A stretch of DNA of 55,134 bases from the NCBI GenBank assembly GCA_023150455.1, contig JAKLKW010000021.1, positions 1-55,134 on the forward strand. Direction: 5' to 3'. The first letter of the stretch is position 1, and each line of letters starts with the position of its first letter. Shown here one piece after another: positions 17,263-27,871 of the stretch. This DNA comes from Alphaproteobacteria bacterium (GTDB lineage Bacteria; Pseudomonadota; Alphaproteobacteria; JAEULC01). The notes under the pieces are model-generated. The model worked only from the letters and a program-made list of their open reading frames with translations. It had not been told where the DNA came from and ran no database searches. Position numbers and translations under genes: made by a program.

Positions 17263-17835
17263 ATGAGCGGAACCGAGACAGACCGTGCCGCCGCCCCGCG
17301 CTGGCAGGACGACGCGGTGCTGATGGCGGTCTTCCGGTATTGGCACGCGAAGCGCGGCGGGCGCGCCATGCCCTCGCGCACCGACATCGATCCGACGGAA
17401 ATCGAGCCCCAGGTCCTGCCCCACATCGTCATTACCGAGGTGGTCGAGGCGCCCGCGCGCCGGCGGTTTCGCTTCCGGCTGTCCGGCACGGCCATGAAGA
17501 GCCAGGTGGGCCTCGACCTGACCGGCAAGTTCGTCGACGAGCTCAATCCGAACAAGCGCTACGCCGCCTATATCGAGGGCCTGTACGGCACGGTGATCGC
17601 GACGCGCCGGCCGGTCTTCTCCTCGAGCGTGGCGGTGGGCACGGGCCTCGACGTCTATCGCACGACGCGCCGCTTGATGTGCCCGCTCTCGCGCGACGGC
17701 AGCGCGGTCGACATGTTCCTGACCGGGCAGACCTTCCAGGCGATCGGCGACGGCGAGGCGCCGACGCTGACCTACGCCGACGATTTCAAGCCCGGACCGA
17801 CCGCGGTGATCGATCCCGACGCGCCGCTCGCCTGA
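17263..17835 (+). CDS. PAS domain (PAS_5) protein
   Basis: The 190-residue soluble protein matches the alphaproteobacterial PAS_5 family: WHAKRGGRAMPSRTDIDPTEIEPQVLPHI is its typical N-terminal signature, followed by FRFRLSGTAM and a PAS-like beta sheet with VYRTTRRLMCPLSRDGSAVDMFLTG. No output domain is attached. Members are presumed small-molecule or redox sensors; the ligand is unknown. It is divergent from the chemoreceptor gene across 165 nt and may be monocistronic. Confidence 0.82.
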   Translation: MSGTETDRAAAPRWQDDAVLMAVFRYWHAKRGGRAMPSRTDIDPTEIEPQVLPHIVITEVVEAPARRRFRFRLSGTAMKSQVGLDLTGKFVDELNPNKRYAAYIEGLYGTVIATRRPVFSSSVAVGTGLDVYRTTRRLMCPLSRDGSAVDMFLTGQTFQAIGDGEAPTLTYADDFKPGPTAVIDPDAPLA

Positions 17836-17942
17836 GGCTTCAGGCGGCCAGCACCGCTTCGGCGCTCCGCTGGCTCGGCTTCGGCCTGATCGTCGCCGGC
17901 GTCGTGCTTGCATCGGGCGCGCCGAGGCAGCATCGCCGGGTT

Positions 17943-19253
17943 CTATTCCAGCCACGCCCCCAGTCCGACCGAGTCGTCGATCAGGTCGAGGCAGGTGTAC
18001 CGATTGCGGATGCGGCGCGCCCACGCCACGGCCGTGCGATAGAACCCGTCCGGCCAGCCGAGCTCGGCCGGGCGGCGCGGCGCGCCGGCGCGCGCCAGCA
18101 CGTCGTCCAGATGCCCGGGCGGCAGCAGCTTCGACTTGAGCTCGTCGCGCAGGGCCGGCCAGGTTTCGGCGAGCAGGCCGTTGACCCGCTCGGTCTCCGC
18201 GGCGTCCAGCGCCTTGGCGCGGAACTCGCCGGCGCAGTCGGCGCCGCTGGCGCCGAAATGGGCGCGGATCGCCGCCTCGTTGACGGCGGTCCGGCGCAGG
18301 GTGGGCGGTTCGTCCAGCGCGAGCAGCCGCGTCTGCAGCCGCGCCACCGTCAGCGTGGTCACGCCGATCTGCTCGCCGTGCAGCGCGTCGCGGCCGAGCG
18401 CGACGCGCGCATGACCCTGGTCCATCATGTCGGCATAGTGGCTGACCAGATGCTCGGCCTGGCTCGCCGGCGCGCTGGTACCGGCGATGCACATGCCGAT
18501 GCCGCACAGGACCAGCACGCGCGCCAGGCGCTCGAGCGCGGCGAGGTCGCCGCGCGTCAGGCCTTCGGCCGCTTCGAACAGCGCCGCCTCGTCCTCGGCC
18601 AGCAGCAGGAACGGCGTCTCGCTGTAGGCGGTGCCGCGCAGCCGGTGCGACAGCAGCCAGTCCACCTGCGCCGTCGTGCGGCACAGGCTGTCGCCGAGCC
18701 CGCTCAGGATCAGATGCGCCGGCGCGCGGGCGAGAACGCCGAGGTCCATGAACACGCCGCGCGCGCCCTGGGCCGCCAGCGACTTCTTGTGGCCGTGCGC
18801 CATGATCGCCGCGCTGGTCGAGGTGTAGCCGTTCATCGACGGCGCCGTGGCGAAGACCGCGTAGGGCTTGCCGTCGCGATAGCTCGCCTGCTTGCACAGG
18901 TCGTTGATCGTGCCCGACCCGACCGCGACCAGCGCATCGTGCCACTTCGTCGCCTGGCGGATCCGCTCGACGGTGTCCTCGTCGGCGTGCGGGCGGTCCG
19001 GCAGGCGCACGGACTTGACCGTGGCGATGCCGCCGAGCGCCCGTTCGACGCGTTGGCCGAGGGCCTCGTGCGTCGCCGGGTCCGACACGACCGCGACGCG
19101 GCGGCCGAGATCGATCCGCCGCACCAGCTCGGCCTCCCGGCCCTCGAGCGAGGGCGCGATGACGATCGAGCGAAAGGGCAGCATGACGGGCTGGCCCGTG
19201 GCCGGATCGGTCCAGCGCCCGTCGACCAGCGCCTCGATCGGGATCGACGTCAC
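17943..19253 (-). CDS. Iron-containing alcohol dehydrogenase, glycerol-1-phosphate dehydrogenase-like
   Basis: The 436-residue protein belongs to the sn-glycerol-1-phosphate dehydrogenase/AraM branch of the Fe-ADH/DHQS superfamily. NAD-binding elements include ALVAVGSGTINDLCKQASYRDGKPYAVFATAPSMNGYTS. Metal ligands are likely the Asp of LGDSLCR and histidines in the QAEHLVSHYADMM and ALHGEQIGV regions. The family reduces dihydroxyacetone phosphate to G1P in archaeal lipid synthesis and in Bacillus AraM. Proteobacterial roles are unclear. The GTG start overlaps the stop of the upstream EamA transporter (GTGA). The C-terminal ~90 residues are longer than the core family. Confidence 0.85.
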   Translation of the reverse strand: MTSIPIEALVDGRWTDPATGQPVMLPFRSIVIAPSLEGREAELVRRIDLGRRVAVVSDPATHEALGQRVERALGGIATVKSVRLPDRPHADEDTVERIRQATKWHDALVAVGSGTINDLCKQASYRDGKPYAVFATAPSMNGYTSTSAAIMAHGHKKSLAAQGARGVFMDLGVLARAPAHLILSGLGDSLCRTTAQVDWLLSHRLRGTAYSETPFLLLAEDEAALFEAAEGLTRGDLAALERLARVLVLCGIGMCIAGTSAPASQAEHLVSHYADMMDQGHARVALGRDALHGEQIGVTTLTVARLQTRLLALDEPPTLRRTAVNEAAIRAHFGASGADCAGEFRAKALDAAETERVNGLLAETWPALRDELKSKLLPPGHLDDVLARAGAPRRPAELGWPDGFYRTAVAWARRIRNRYTCLDLIDDSVGLGAWLE

Positions 19254-20185
19254 GGCCCCGCCTGCGCGGCAAGAGCCTCTTGGCGTCGCGCCGCGTTGAG
19301 CTTGACCTCGCGGTGCAGGATGTAGAGGCCGCCGGCCACGACCAGCGCCGCGCCCGAGAGAAGCTGGAGCGTCGGCATGTCGCCCCAGACCAGCCATCCC
19401 CAGACCATGGCCCAGACCAGGCCGATATAGGAGAAGGGCGACAGCGACGAGGGCGGCGCCTGGCGGAAGGCCTGGATCACCAGCCACTGCGACACGCCGC
19501 CGACCACCCCGATGCCGAGCAGCAACGCCAGCTCGAGCCCGGTGGGCGTGACCCAGCCGAACAGCAGCAGCGGCAGCGCGAACAGGCCGGAGAAGGCCGT
19601 GTGATAGAACATCATCGCGGCGGGCGTCTCGGTGGCGCCGAGCTGGCGCACGCTGATCATCGACAGCGCATAGAAGAACGCGTTGGTGAGCGCCGTGGCG
19701 GCGCCGAGCGGCGGCACCGCGCCCATCGGCGCCGCCATGATCAGGACGCCGACGAGGCCGGCCGCGACGGCCGACCACCGGTGCACGCCCACCTTGTCGC
19801 CCAGCAGCAGCACCGACAGCACCGTCACGAACAGCGGCCCGGCATAGCCGATCGCGACGGCGTCGCCGAGCGGCATCATGGCGTAGGACAGGAAGGCCGC
19901 GCCGAGCGACACGAAGCCGAAGAAGCAGCGCGTGGCATGCCGCCCGGGATGCTCCGTGCGCAGCATCCGCCAGCCGCCGTGCATCGCCACCAGGACCAGG
20001 CACGGCACCAGGCCGACGAAGGAGCGGAAGAACACGATCTCGCCCACCGGATAGGCCGCCGACAGGTACTTGGCCGCCATGTTGACGGTCGAGAACAGCG
20101 TCGTCGCGCCGACCAGGCACAGGATGCCGCGCGGGATGTTGTCGCCGGGCCGGGACGCCGGCGGCTTGGCCGGAGGGAGGGGCAT
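19250..20185 (-). CDS. EamA/DMT-superfamily transporter
   Basis: The 311-residue inner-membrane protein has about ten transmembrane helices in two EamA repeats (GILCLVGATTLFSTVNMAAKYLS; LTNAFFYALSMISVRQLG). DMT exporters and importers move amino acids, nucleotide-like or other metabolites; the substrate is unknown. The ATG at 20185 follows a basic stretch and is divergent, by 153 nt, from the flavoprotein gene. The 4-nt overlap with the G1P-dehydrogenase-like gene implies coupled translation, so its cargo may relate to that enzyme. Confidence 0.88.
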   Translation of the reverse strand: MPLPPAKPPASRPGDNIPRGILCLVGATTLFSTVNMAAKYLSAAYPVGEIVFFRSFVGLVPCLVLVAMHGGWRMLRTEHPGRHATRCFFGFVSLGAAFLSYAMMPLGDAVAIGYAGPLFVTVLSVLLLGDKVGVHRWSAVAAGLVGVLIMAAPMGAVPPLGAATALTNAFFYALSMISVRQLGATETPAAMMFYHTAFSGLFALPLLLFGWVTPTGLELALLLGIGVVGGVSQWLVIQAFRQAPPSSLSPFSYIGLVWAMVWGWLVWGDMPTLQLLSGAALVVAGGLYILHREVKLNAARRQEALAAQAGP

Positions 20186-20338
20186 GCGGGGATGGAGCCT
20201 CGTCGGCGGCGAGTATACGCGCTTCGCGCCCCATGACGAATGGCCAGCCCGGCCGTGCCAGATTCTGTCGCTTCCGCGATGGCGTCGGCACGGTGCCGCC
20301 GTGCTAACACCGGGCGCCAACTCTCGAGGGATTCCGCG

Positions 20339-22753
20339 ATGAAGTCTCAGGCGCAGGTGGTCGTGATCGGCGGCGGCGTGGTCGGGTGCAGCGTGCTCTA
20401 TCACCTGACCAAGGCCGGCTGGAAGGACGTGGTGCTGGTCGAGCGCGACGAGCTGACCTCGGGCTCGACCTGGCACGCCGCCGGCGGCATGCACACGATC
20501 AACGGCGACCCCAACGTCGCCAAGCTGCAGCAATACACGATCAACCTCTACAAGGAGATCGAGCGGATCTCCGGGCAGTCCTGCGGCGTGCACATCACCG
20601 GCGGCGTGATGCTGGCCGGCACGCGCGAGCGGCTGGACTGGCTCAAGATGGTGCAGGCGCGCGGGCGCTATCTCGGCATGAAGCTCGACCTGATCTCGGT
20701 CGACGAGGCCCATCGCCTGTTCCCGATCATGGACAAGAAGCATTTCGTCGGCGCGCTGTACGACCCGATCGAGGGCCATATCGACCCGTCCGGCGTCACC
20801 AACGCCTACGCCAAGGCGGCGCGCATCCAGGGCGCCGAGATCTATCGCCATACCCGCGTCACCGGCCTGACGCAGCGCGCGGACGGCAGCTGGGACGTGA
20901 TCACCGAGAAGGGCAACATCCTGGCCGAGCACGTGGTCAACGCCGGGGGCCTGTGGGCGCGCGAGGTCGGGCGCATGGTCGGGCTCGAGCTGCCGCTCCT
21001 GGCCATGGAGCACCAGTACCTGATCACCGAGGAGATCCCCGAGGTCGTCGCCTCGCCGCACGAGATGCTGCACGCGATCGACTTCGAGGGCGAGATCTAC
21101 ATGCGCCAGGAAGGTCGCGGCATGCTGATGGGCACCTACGAGCGCGCCGGCAAGCCGTGGTCCGAGCGCAGCACGCCGTGGGACTTCTCGACCGAGCTGC
21201 TGCCGCCCGACCTCGACCGCATCGCGCCGAGCCTCGAGGTCGGCTTCAGGCACTACCCGGCGATCGAGCGCGCCGGCATCAAGAAGGTGATCAACGGTCC
21301 GTTCGTGTTCGCGCCCGACGGCAACCCGGTGATCGGGCCGGTCCGGGGCTTGCGCAACTACTGGCTCGCCTGCGGCGTCATGGCCGGCTTCAGCCAGGGC
21401 GGCGGCGTCGGCCTGTCGCTGTCGAACTGGATGGTGCACGGCGACCCGGGCGGCGACATCTGGGGCATGGACTGCGCGCGCTTCGGCGACTGGGCGACCA
21501 CGGCCTACGCGCACGCGAAGGTGCGCGAGAACTACTCGCGCCGCTTCCGCATCCGCTTCCCCAACGAGGAGCTGCCGGCCGCGCGCCGGCTGCGCATGAC
21601 GCCGGTCTACGACCGCCTGGCGGCAAAAGGCGCGCTGTTCGGCGTCACCTACGGGCTCGAATACGCCCTCTGGTTCGGGCCGGACGGCAGGACGCCGACC
21701 GAGGAGGTGACGTTCCGCCGCTCGAGCGCGCACGCGCCGGTGGCCGAGGAATGCCGCGCGGTGCGCAACGCCGTCGGGCTGATGGAGACATCGACCTATG
21801 CGCGCTACGAGGTGGCGGGCGCGGGCGCCGAGCCGTGGCTCCAGAAGATGCTGTCCAACCGCATGCCGCGCGAGGGCCGCATCGTGCTGACGCCGATGCT
21901 GAACCACCAGGGCAGGCTGATCGGCGACTTCACCGTGGCGCGGCTCGGCTCCGACCGCTTCTACGTCTTCGGCTCGGGCATCGCCGAGGACTACCACATG
22001 CGCTGGTTCGAGGCGCACTTGCCCGATCACGGCGTGTCGATCCGGCCGTTGCGCAGCGAGATGCTGGGGCTCTCGATCGCCGGGCCCCGGTCGCGCGAGC
22101 TGCTGCAGCGCCTGACGCACGAGGACGTCTCGAACGCCGCCTTCCCGTTCCGCAGCTTCCGCCGGCTGGACCTCGGCATGATCCCGGCGCTGGTCGGGCG
22201 GCTGACCTATACCGGCGATCTCGGCTACGAGATCTGGATGAAGGCGGACAACCAGCTCGCGCTCTACGAGCTGCTGGTCGAGCATGGCGCCGATCTGGGC
22301 CTCAGGCATTTCGGCAGCCGCGCCTTGAGCTCGCTGCGCCTGGAGAAGAGCTGGGGCGGCTGGGCGCGCGAGTACCGCCCGATCTACGGACCCTGCGAGG
22401 CCGGGCTCGACCTGTTCGTCGACGCGAAGAAGAACGACTTCATCGGCCGCGACGCCGCGCTGAAGGAGCGCGACGCCGGACCGCAGCGCCGGCTGGTGAC
22501 CATGGTGGTCGACGCCAAGGACGCCGACGTCATCGGCGACGAGCCGATCGCCGTCGACGGCCAGGTCGTCGGCTGGGTCACCTCGGGCGGCTATGCCCAC
22601 CACATCGGCAAGTCGGTGGCGATGGGCTACGTGAAGGCGGCGTTCGCGAAGCCCGGCGCCGACCTCAGGATCGAGATCATCGGCGACTGGCGCAAGGCGG
22701 CGCTGGCGCCGCGGCCGCTGTTCGACCCGGAGGGGCTGCGGATGCGCGGGTAG
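20339..22753 (+). CDS. FAD-dependent dimethylglycine/sarcosine dehydrogenase-type protein with GcvT domain
   Basis: The 804-residue protein has an N-terminal DAO/FAD domain (GGGVVGCSVLYHL near residue 11). SGSTWHAAGG carries His46 at the position of the covalent-FAD histidine of dimethylglycine dehydrogenase. An FAO_M linker follows, then GcvT-type tetrahydrofolate domains from about residue 430 (YALWFG...FRRSSAH, ending ALAPRPLFDPEGLRMRG). Family members oxidatively demethylate dimethylglycine, sarcosine or related N-methyl compounds and pass the C1 unit to folate. The start at 20339 follows a CGAGGG site. It is divergent from the EamA/G1PDH pair; the substrate is unproven. Confidence 0.88.
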   Translation: MKSQAQVVVIGGGVVGCSVLYHLTKAGWKDVVLVERDELTSGSTWHAAGGMHTINGDPNVAKLQQYTINLYKEIERISGQSCGVHITGGVMLAGTRERLDWLKMVQARGRYLGMKLDLISVDEAHRLFPIMDKKHFVGALYDPIEGHIDPSGVTNAYAKAARIQGAEIYRHTRVTGLTQRADGSWDVITEKGNILAEHVVNAGGLWAREVGRMVGLELPLLAMEHQYLITEEIPEVVASPHEMLHAIDFEGEIYMRQEGRGMLMGTYERAGKPWSERSTPWDFSTELLPPDLDRIAPSLEVGFRHYPAIERAGIKKVINGPFVFAPDGNPVIGPVRGLRNYWLACGVMAGFSQGGGVGLSLSNWMVHGDPGGDIWGMDCARFGDWATTAYAHAKVRENYSRRFRIRFPNEELPAARRLRMTPVYDRLAAKGALFGVTYGLEYALWFGPDGRTPTEEVTFRRSSAHAPVAEECRAVRNAVGLMETSTYARYEVAGAGAEPWLQKMLSNRMPREGRIVLTPMLNHQGRLIGDFTVARLGSDRFYVFGSGIAEDYHMRWFEAHLPDHGVSIRPLRSEMLGLSIAGPRSRELLQRLTHEDVSNAAFPFRSFRRLDLGMIPALVGRLTYTGDLGYEIWMKADNQLALYELLVEHGADLGLRHFGSRALSSLRLEKSWGGWAREYRPIYGPCEAGLDLFVDAKKNDFIGRDAALKERDAGPQRRLVTMVVDAKDADVIGDEPIAVDGQVVGWVTSGGYAHHIGKSVAMGYVKAAFAKPGADLRIEIIGDWRKAALAPRPLFDPEGLRMRG

Positions 22754-22845
22754 GGCGAAGAGCCCTCGCCCCGCCGACATCGCTTTCATCACACCGCGAT
22801 GCTCGGGCCCGGATACAAGGGTGAGGGCCCGGCTCGGTGCTTCCG

Positions 22846-24312
22846 TCAGCCCTGCAGCTTCTTCTTCAGCAGCTCGTTCACCACGGCGGGGCTGGCCTTG
22901 CCCTGGGTGCGCTTCATCACCTGGCCGACGAAGAAGCCGAACAGCTTGTCCTTGCCGGCGCGATACTCGGCCACCTTGTCGGCGGCGCTGCCAAGCACGG
23001 CGTCGATCTCGGCCTCGATCGCGCCCGTGTCGGTCACCTGCTGCAGGCCCTTCGCCTCGACGATGGCGGCGGCAGGCGCGCCGGTCCGCCACATCTCCTC
23101 GAACACTTCCTTGGCCATCCGGCCGCTGAGCGTGCCGTCGGCGATCAGGTCGATCAGCCCGCCCAGCCGGGTCGCGTCGACCGGCGCCTTCGGCAGGTCG
23201 AGGCCGTGCTTGTTGAGATAGCCGAAATATTCGCCCATCACCCAGTTGGCGGCGATCTTCGCGTCACGGCCCTTGGCGATCGCTTCGAAGAACTCGGCCG
23301 ACTCGCGTTCGGCCACCAGCACGCCGGCGTCATAGGCGTTCAGCTTGTAGTCGCGCTCGAAGCGCGCCTTCTTCTCGTCGGGCAGCTCGGGCAGCGTGCG
23401 GCGGATCTCCTCGACCCAGGCGGGGTCGAGCTCGAGCGGCAGCAGATCGGGATCGGGGAAATAGCGGTAGTCGTGCGCCTCCTCCTTCGAGCGCATGGAG
23501 CGCGTCACGCCCCTGCCGCTGTCGAACAGGCGCGTCTCCTGCACGACCTTGCCGCCGTCCTCGATCACCTCGACCTGGCGGCGCGCCTCGTACTCGATCG
23601 CCTGCATGACGAAGCGCACGGAGTTGACGTTCTTGATCTCGCAGCGCGTGCCGAGCTCCGTGCTGCCGGCCCGGCGCACCGACAGGTTCACGTCGCAGCG
23701 CATCGAGCCTTCTTCCATGTTGCCGTCGCAGCTGCCGAGATAGCGCAGGATCGAGCGCAGCTTGCGCAGGTAGGCCGCCGCCTCCTCGGCCGAGCGCAGG
23801 TCGGGCTCGCTGACGATCTCCATCAGCGCCACCCCGGCGCGGTTGAGGTCGACATAGGTCTCGCCCGGGCTCTGGTCGTGCAGGCTCTTGCCCGCGTCCT
23901 GCTCGAGATGCAGCCGCGTGATGCCGACCGAGCGTGTCGCGCCGTCGGCCAGGTCGAGCGTGATCGTTCCCTTGCCCACGATCGGCTGCTTGTACTGCGA
24001 GATCTGGTAGCCGGGCGGCAGGTCGGGATAGAAGTAGTTCTTGCGGTCGAACACCGAGCGCAGGTTGATCCGGGCCTTCAGGCCCAGCCCGGTGCGCACC
24101 GCCTGCTCGACACAGCGGCGGTTGATCACCGGCAGCATGCCGGGGAAGGCCGCGTCGACATAGGAGACCTGGGTGTTCGGCTCGGCCCCGAACGCGGTCG
24201 CCGCGCCCGAGAACAGCTTGGCGTTCGACACGACCTGGGCATGGACCTCGAGGCCGAGGACCACTTCCCACTTGCCGGTACGGCCGTCGATCAGGTTGGT
24301 CGAACCTGCCAT
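22846..24312 (-). CDS. gatB: Asp-tRNA(Asn)/Glu-tRNA(Gln) amidotransferase subunit B
   Basis: A 488-residue tRNA-binding kinase subunit of GatCAB, which converts misacylated Glu-tRNA(Gln) and Asp-tRNA(Asn) to the correct amides. The GatB signature [22 protein letters not shown] is at about residues 15-36, [14 protein letters not shown] lies in the catalytic cradle, and a C-terminal YqeY-like tail ([25 protein letters not shown]) closes it. It starts 2 nt after the gatA stop, with a GGAGGAT site. It is the last gene of gatC-gatA-gatB. Confidence 0.97.
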   Translation of the reverse strand: MAGSTNLIDGRTGKWEVVLGLEVHAQVVSNAKLFSGAATAFGAEPNTQVSYVDAAFPGMLPVINRRCVEQAVRTGLGLKARINLRSVFDRKNYFYPDLPPGYQISQYKQPIVGKGTITLDLADGATRSVGITRLHLEQDAGKSLHDQSPGETYVDLNRAGVALMEIVSEPDLRSAEEAAAYLRKLRSILRYLGSCDGNMEEGSMRCDVNLSVRRAGSTELGTRCEIKNVNSVRFVMQAIEYEARRQVEVIEDGGKVVQETRLFDSGRGVTRSMRSKEEAHDYRYFPDPDLLPLELDPAWVEEIRRTLPELPDEKKARFERDYKLNAYDAGVLVAERESAEFFEAIAKGRDAKIAANWVMGEYFGYLNKHGLDLPKAPVDATRLGGLIDLIADGTLSGRMAKEVFEEMWRTGAPAAAIVEAKGLQQVTDTGAIEAEIDAVLGSAADKVAEYRAGKDKLFGFFVGQVMKRTQGKASPAVVNELLKKKLQG

Positions 24313-24314
24313 GG

Positions 24315-25784
24315 CTAATATCCTCCCGGCCGCGCCGTGAACCCGGCCGCCTCTTCCACCACCTCGGCCGCGCGGAACAGCGTCTCCTCGTCGAAGGCCT
24401 TGGCGATGAGCTGCAGTCCGAGCGGCAGCCCGTCCGCCGACAGGCCGGCCGGCACGGAGATGCCGGGCAGGCCGGCGAGGTTGACCGTCACGGTGAACAC
24501 GTCGTTGAGATACATCGCGATCGGATCGTCCGCCTTCTCGCCGATGGCGAAGGCGGTGGACGGCGCGGTCGGCGTCAGGATCACGTCGACCTTCTGGAAG
24601 GCTTGCGTGAAGTCGCGCGAGATCAGCGCGCGCACGCGCTGCGCGCGGATGTAGTAGGCGTCGTAGTAGCCGGCCGACAGCACGTAGGTGCCGATCATCA
24701 CGCGCCGGCGCACCTCCTTGCCGAAGCCCTCGGCGCGCGTGTTCTCGTACATCTCGGTCAGGCTGTCGCCCGCGACGCGCAGGCCGAAGCGCGTGCCGTC
24801 GTAGCGCGCGAGGTTCGACGAGGCCTCGGCCGGGGCGATGATGTAGTAGGTCGGCAGCGCGTATTTCGTGTGCGGCAGGCTGATATCGACCGGCTTCGCG
24901 CCGGCCGCCGTCAGCCACTCGATGCCCCGCTGCCACAGCCGGTCGAGCTCGGCCGACATGCCGTCGACCCGATACTCCTTCGGGATGCCGACGCGCAGGC
25001 CCTTGACGCCCTGGCCCAGCGCCGCCTCGTAGTCGGGCACGGCGGTGTCGACCGAGGTCGAGTCCCTGGGATCGTGCCCGGCCATCGAGCGCAGCATGAT
25101 CGCGGCGTCGCGCACGCTGCGCGTCATCGGCCCGGCCTGGTCGAGCGACGAGGCGAAGGCGACGATGCCCCAGCGCGAGCAGCGCCCGTAGGTCGGCTTC
25201 ATGCCGACGATGCCGGCGAAGGCGGCAGGCTGGCGGATCGAGCCGCCGGTGTCGGTTCCGGTGGCGCCCAGCGCCGCGCGCGCCGCCACCACGGCCGAGG
25301 AGCCGCCGGACGAGCCGCCCGGCACCAGCGGGCGGTTGTCCCCGCGCCGTGCCCAGGGATTGATCGTGGGCCTGTAGTAGGAGGTCGTAGTGGACGAGCC
25401 CATGGCGAACTCGTCCATGTTGGTCTTGCCCAGCATCGCGGCGCCGTCGCGCCAGAGCTGCGCGGTGACCGTCGACTCGTAGGGCGGCTTGAACCCGTCG
25501 AGGATGTGCGAGCCGGCCGTGGTCAGCACGCCCTCGGTGCAGAACAGGTCCTTGATCGCGAGCGGGATGCCCTCGAGCGGCCGCGCCTCGCCCTTGGCGA
25601 GCCGCGCGTCCGAGGCCGCGGCGGCCGCAAGCGCGCGCTCCGGCGTCTCGGTGACGAAAACGTTCAAGGCCCGCGTCCGCTCCATCGCGGCGACATGCGC
25701 GCGCGCGAGCTCGGTCGCGGAGAACCTCTTCGCCTTCAGGCCCTCGCGCGCCGCGGCGATCGTGAGGTCCGTGAGCCCGGTCAT
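24315..25784 (-). CDS. gatA: Asp-tRNA(Asn)/Glu-tRNA(Gln) amidotransferase subunit A
   Basis: A 489-residue amidase-signature subunit that releases ammonia from glutamine or asparagine for transamidation. It has the catalytic Lys in [10 protein letters not shown], the Gly/Ser-rich [14 protein letters not shown] and the nucleophile Ser of [14 protein letters not shown]. The ATG overlaps the gatC stop (ATGA), and gatB begins 2 nt downstream, so the three subunits are translated in order from one mRNA. Confidence 0.97.
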   Translation of the reverse strand: MTGLTDLTIAAAREGLKAKRFSATELARAHVAAMERTRALNVFVTETPERALAAAAASDARLAKGEARPLEGIPLAIKDLFCTEGVLTTAGSHILDGFKPPYESTVTAQLWRDGAAMLGKTNMDEFAMGSSTTTSYYRPTINPWARRGDNRPLVPGGSSGGSSAVVAARAALGATGTDTGGSIRQPAAFAGIVGMKPTYGRCSRWGIVAFASSLDQAGPMTRSVRDAAIMLRSMAGHDPRDSTSVDTAVPDYEAALGQGVKGLRVGIPKEYRVDGMSAELDRLWQRGIEWLTAAGAKPVDISLPHTKYALPTYYIIAPAEASSNLARYDGTRFGLRVAGDSLTEMYENTRAEGFGKEVRRRVMIGTYVLSAGYYDAYYIRAQRVRALISRDFTQAFQKVDVILTPTAPSTAFAIGEKADDPIAMYLNDVFTVTVNLAGLPGISVPAGLSADGLPLGLQLIAKAFDEETLFRAAEVVEEAAGFTARPGGY

Positions 25785-26074
25785 TCGATCACCTTTGGCA
25801 CGGCGAAGAAACCCGCCGCGCTCTTCGGCGCGTTGCCCAGGACCTTGTCGCGGATGCCGCCGTCGTCGACCACGTCCTCGCGCATCTTGAGCTTCATGCC
25901 CGGGGTGACCGATCCGGTCATCGGCTCGACGCCGTCGACGTTGACCTCCTGCAGCTGCTCGACCCAGGCGAGGATGCCGCCGAGCTCCCCCGCCAGCGCG
26001 TCCAGCTCGTGCTCCTTCACCTTGATGCGCGCCAGCCGCGCGATATGCGCCACGGTGGTCCTGTCGAGGGCCAT
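25781..26074 (-). CDS. gatC: Asp-tRNA(Asn)/Glu-tRNA(Gln) amidotransferase subunit C
   Basis: The 97-residue small subunit that wraps GatA and GatB together. The typical pattern is [35 protein letters not shown], then VEPMTGSV, ending in [10 protein letters not shown]. It is first in the gatCAB operon and divergent from ruvX across 172 nt. Confidence 0.96.
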   Translation of the reverse strand: MALDRTTVAHIARLARIKVKEHELDALAGELGGILAWVEQLQEVNVDGVEPMTGSVTPGMKLKMREDVVDDGGIRDKVLGNAPKSAAGFFAVPKVIE

Positions 26075-26246
26075 GGGGTTGCCTCTGCCTGCGGGGGTTG
26101 CTGCTTGAGGCCGCGGACGTTAGCACCGGCCGCCGGCCCGGGGCAACGGCGGGGGCCATGGACGCGGCCGATTTCCGCCTGCCGCGGAGGCGGGTTTCTG
26201 CTAGGGTCCGCGCCCAAGTCGCCGCAAGGCGGGAAAACCCGCATCC

Positions 26247-26735
26247 ATGCCCGTGCTCGAACCGCTGGCCCTGAAGGCCGCCCTGGCGCCTGGACGCCGC
26301 CTGCTGGGCCTGGACGTGGGCGAGCGGACGATCGGGCTCGCCCTCTCGGACGGGTCGCTCACCATCGCCACGCCGCTGGAGACCATCCGCCGCAGCAAGT
26401 TCACGGCCGACGCCGAGCGGCTCAAGGCCGTGATCGCGGAGCGCCGGGTCGGCGGGCTCGTGGTCGGCCTGCCGGTCGACATGCACGGCGGCGAGGGGCG
26501 GCGCTGCCAGTCCGTGCGCCAGTTCGCCGCCAACCTGCTCGAGAAGATCGACCTGCCGCTGGCCTTCTGGGACGAGCGCCTGTCGACCGTCGCCGTCACG
26601 CGCACGCTCATCGACGCCGACCTGTCGCGCGCGCGCCGGCGCGACGTGGTCGACAAGGCGGCGGCCGCCTGGATCCTGCAGGGCCTGCTCGACCGGCTGG
26701 CCGCCGCGGGGCGCGCCGGGAAGGACGCGCCCTGA
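26247..26735 (+). CDS. ruvX: YqgF/RuvX-family nuclease
   Basis: The 162-residue RNase H-fold protein has [26 protein letters not shown] (first catalytic Asp in LDVG), [10 protein letters not shown] and FWDERLSTV; the C-terminal Asp is in [15 protein letters not shown]. The family is implicated in pre-16S rRNA 5'-end maturation and was earlier called a Holliday junction resolvase. It is divergent from gatC, an arrangement I recall from other alphaproteobacteria. The next gene begins within its stop (TGATG). Confidence 0.94.
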   Translation: MPVLEPLALKAALAPGRRLLGLDVGERTIGLALSDGSLTIATPLETIRRSKFTADAERLKAVIAERRVGGLVVGLPVDMHGGEGRRCQSVRQFAANLLEKIDLPLAFWDERLSTVAVTRTLIDADLSRARRRDVVDKAAAAWILQGLLDRLAAAGRAGKDAP

Positions 26736-27658
26736 TGCTGGCCGTGCTGGGCGCCATGGTCCCCATCTTCGCGCTCATCGTCGTCGGGCTGCTGCTGCGC
26801 CGCTACGGGCCCTATGGCGACGGGTTCTGGCTGCCCGCCGAGCGGCTCAACTACTTCTTCCTGTTCCCGGCCCTGCTGTTCATGAGCCTCGCCACGGTCG
26901 AGATCGCCGAGGTCGAGCTGCTGCCCATGGCGCTGGCCATGGCGGGCGCCGTCGTCGTGATGGGCATCGCGACCTACGGCGTTCCGCGCCTGATGCCGAT
27001 CGCGGACCCGAGCTTCGCCGCCCTGTTCCAGGGGGCCATCCGCGTCAACACCTACGTGGCGATCGCCGTGGCGGCCGCGCTCTACGACAGCGCCGGGCTG
27101 ACGCTGGTCGCAGCCGGCGTCGCGGTGGTGATCCCGCTGGTCAACGTCTTGAGCGTTCTCGTCCTGTCGCGCCACGGCACCGGCGCGGTCGACCGCAGCC
27201 CCGGCGTGATGCGCCAGATCGCGCGCAACCCGATCATCCTGGCCTGCCTCGCCGGCATCGTGCTCAACCTCGTCGGGTTGGAGCCGCCCGGCGTCGTCGC
27301 GCGCTTCCTCGACATCATCGGGCGCGCGGCGCTGCCCTTGGGCCTTCTGTCCGTGGGCGCGGGGCTCGATCTCGGCGCCGCGCGCAGCGCCGGCCGCACC
27401 GTCGGCGTCGCCACCCTGCTGAAGCTGCTGGCGCTGCCCGCGGTCACCGCGATCCTCTGCCTGGCGCTCGGCGTGCACGGCATGACCGCCGCCGTCGCCA
27501 TCCTGTTCAACGGCTGCCCGTCCTCGGCCTCCTCCTACATCCTGACGCGCCAGCTCGGCGGCGACCACCGGCTGATGGCCGGCATCATCACGGTGCAGAC
27601 GCTCGCCGCCATGGTCACCCTGCCGCTCCTGATGATGCTGATCTGGCAGGTCTTCTGA
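26735..27658 (+). CDS. AEC-family auxin efflux-like transporter
   Basis: The 307-residue membrane protein has about ten hydrophobic helices in two halves, beginning with the AEC motif [24 protein letters not shown] and ending with the [20 protein letters not shown] motif. AEC members export malonate/malate-type organic acids or other anions in bacteria; the substrate is unknown here. Its ATG overlaps the ruvX stop by one base. Confidence 0.9.
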   Translation: MLAVLGAMVPIFALIVVGLLLRRYGPYGDGFWLPAERLNYFFLFPALLFMSLATVEIAEVELLPMALAMAGAVVVMGIATYGVPRLMPIADPSFAALFQGAIRVNTYVAIAVAAALYDSAGLTLVAAGVAVVIPLVNVLSVLVLSRHGTGAVDRSPGVMRQIARNPIILACLAGIVLNLVGLEPPGVVARFLDIIGRAALPLGLLSVGAGLDLGAARSAGRTVGVATLLKLLALPAVTAILCLALGVHGMTAAVAILFNGCPSSASSYILTRQLGGDHRLMAGIITVQTLAAMVTLPLLMMLIWQVF

Positions 27659-27770
27659 TTCGGCCGGGCCGGGCCCGATTCGAATCGAATCGTCTCGCCG
27701 CAGCCGCAACGCCGCGCGTGACAGGCGCGTGACAGCGTGCCGCATCAACGCTGGCCCGTCGGTGCTTTGC

Positions 27771-27799
27771 TTGCGACCCCCTCCCCCCGCTCCTATAGT
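27771..27799 (+). promoter_or_regulatory. Candidate sigma-70 promoter of pyrB
   Basis: TTGCGA (27771-27776) and TATAGT (27794-27799) are separated by 17 bp. Transcription would begin near 27806. This leaves almost no leader for an ATG at 27809 but a normal leader of about 65 nt for the TTG start at 27872. Confidence 0.55.
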
Positions 27800-27871
27800 C
27801 CGCGCTCGATGTCAGCCGCCATGACCGTAGCGATGGCCGATCCCAAGATGGCCAATCCTTCAGGAGCCCCG

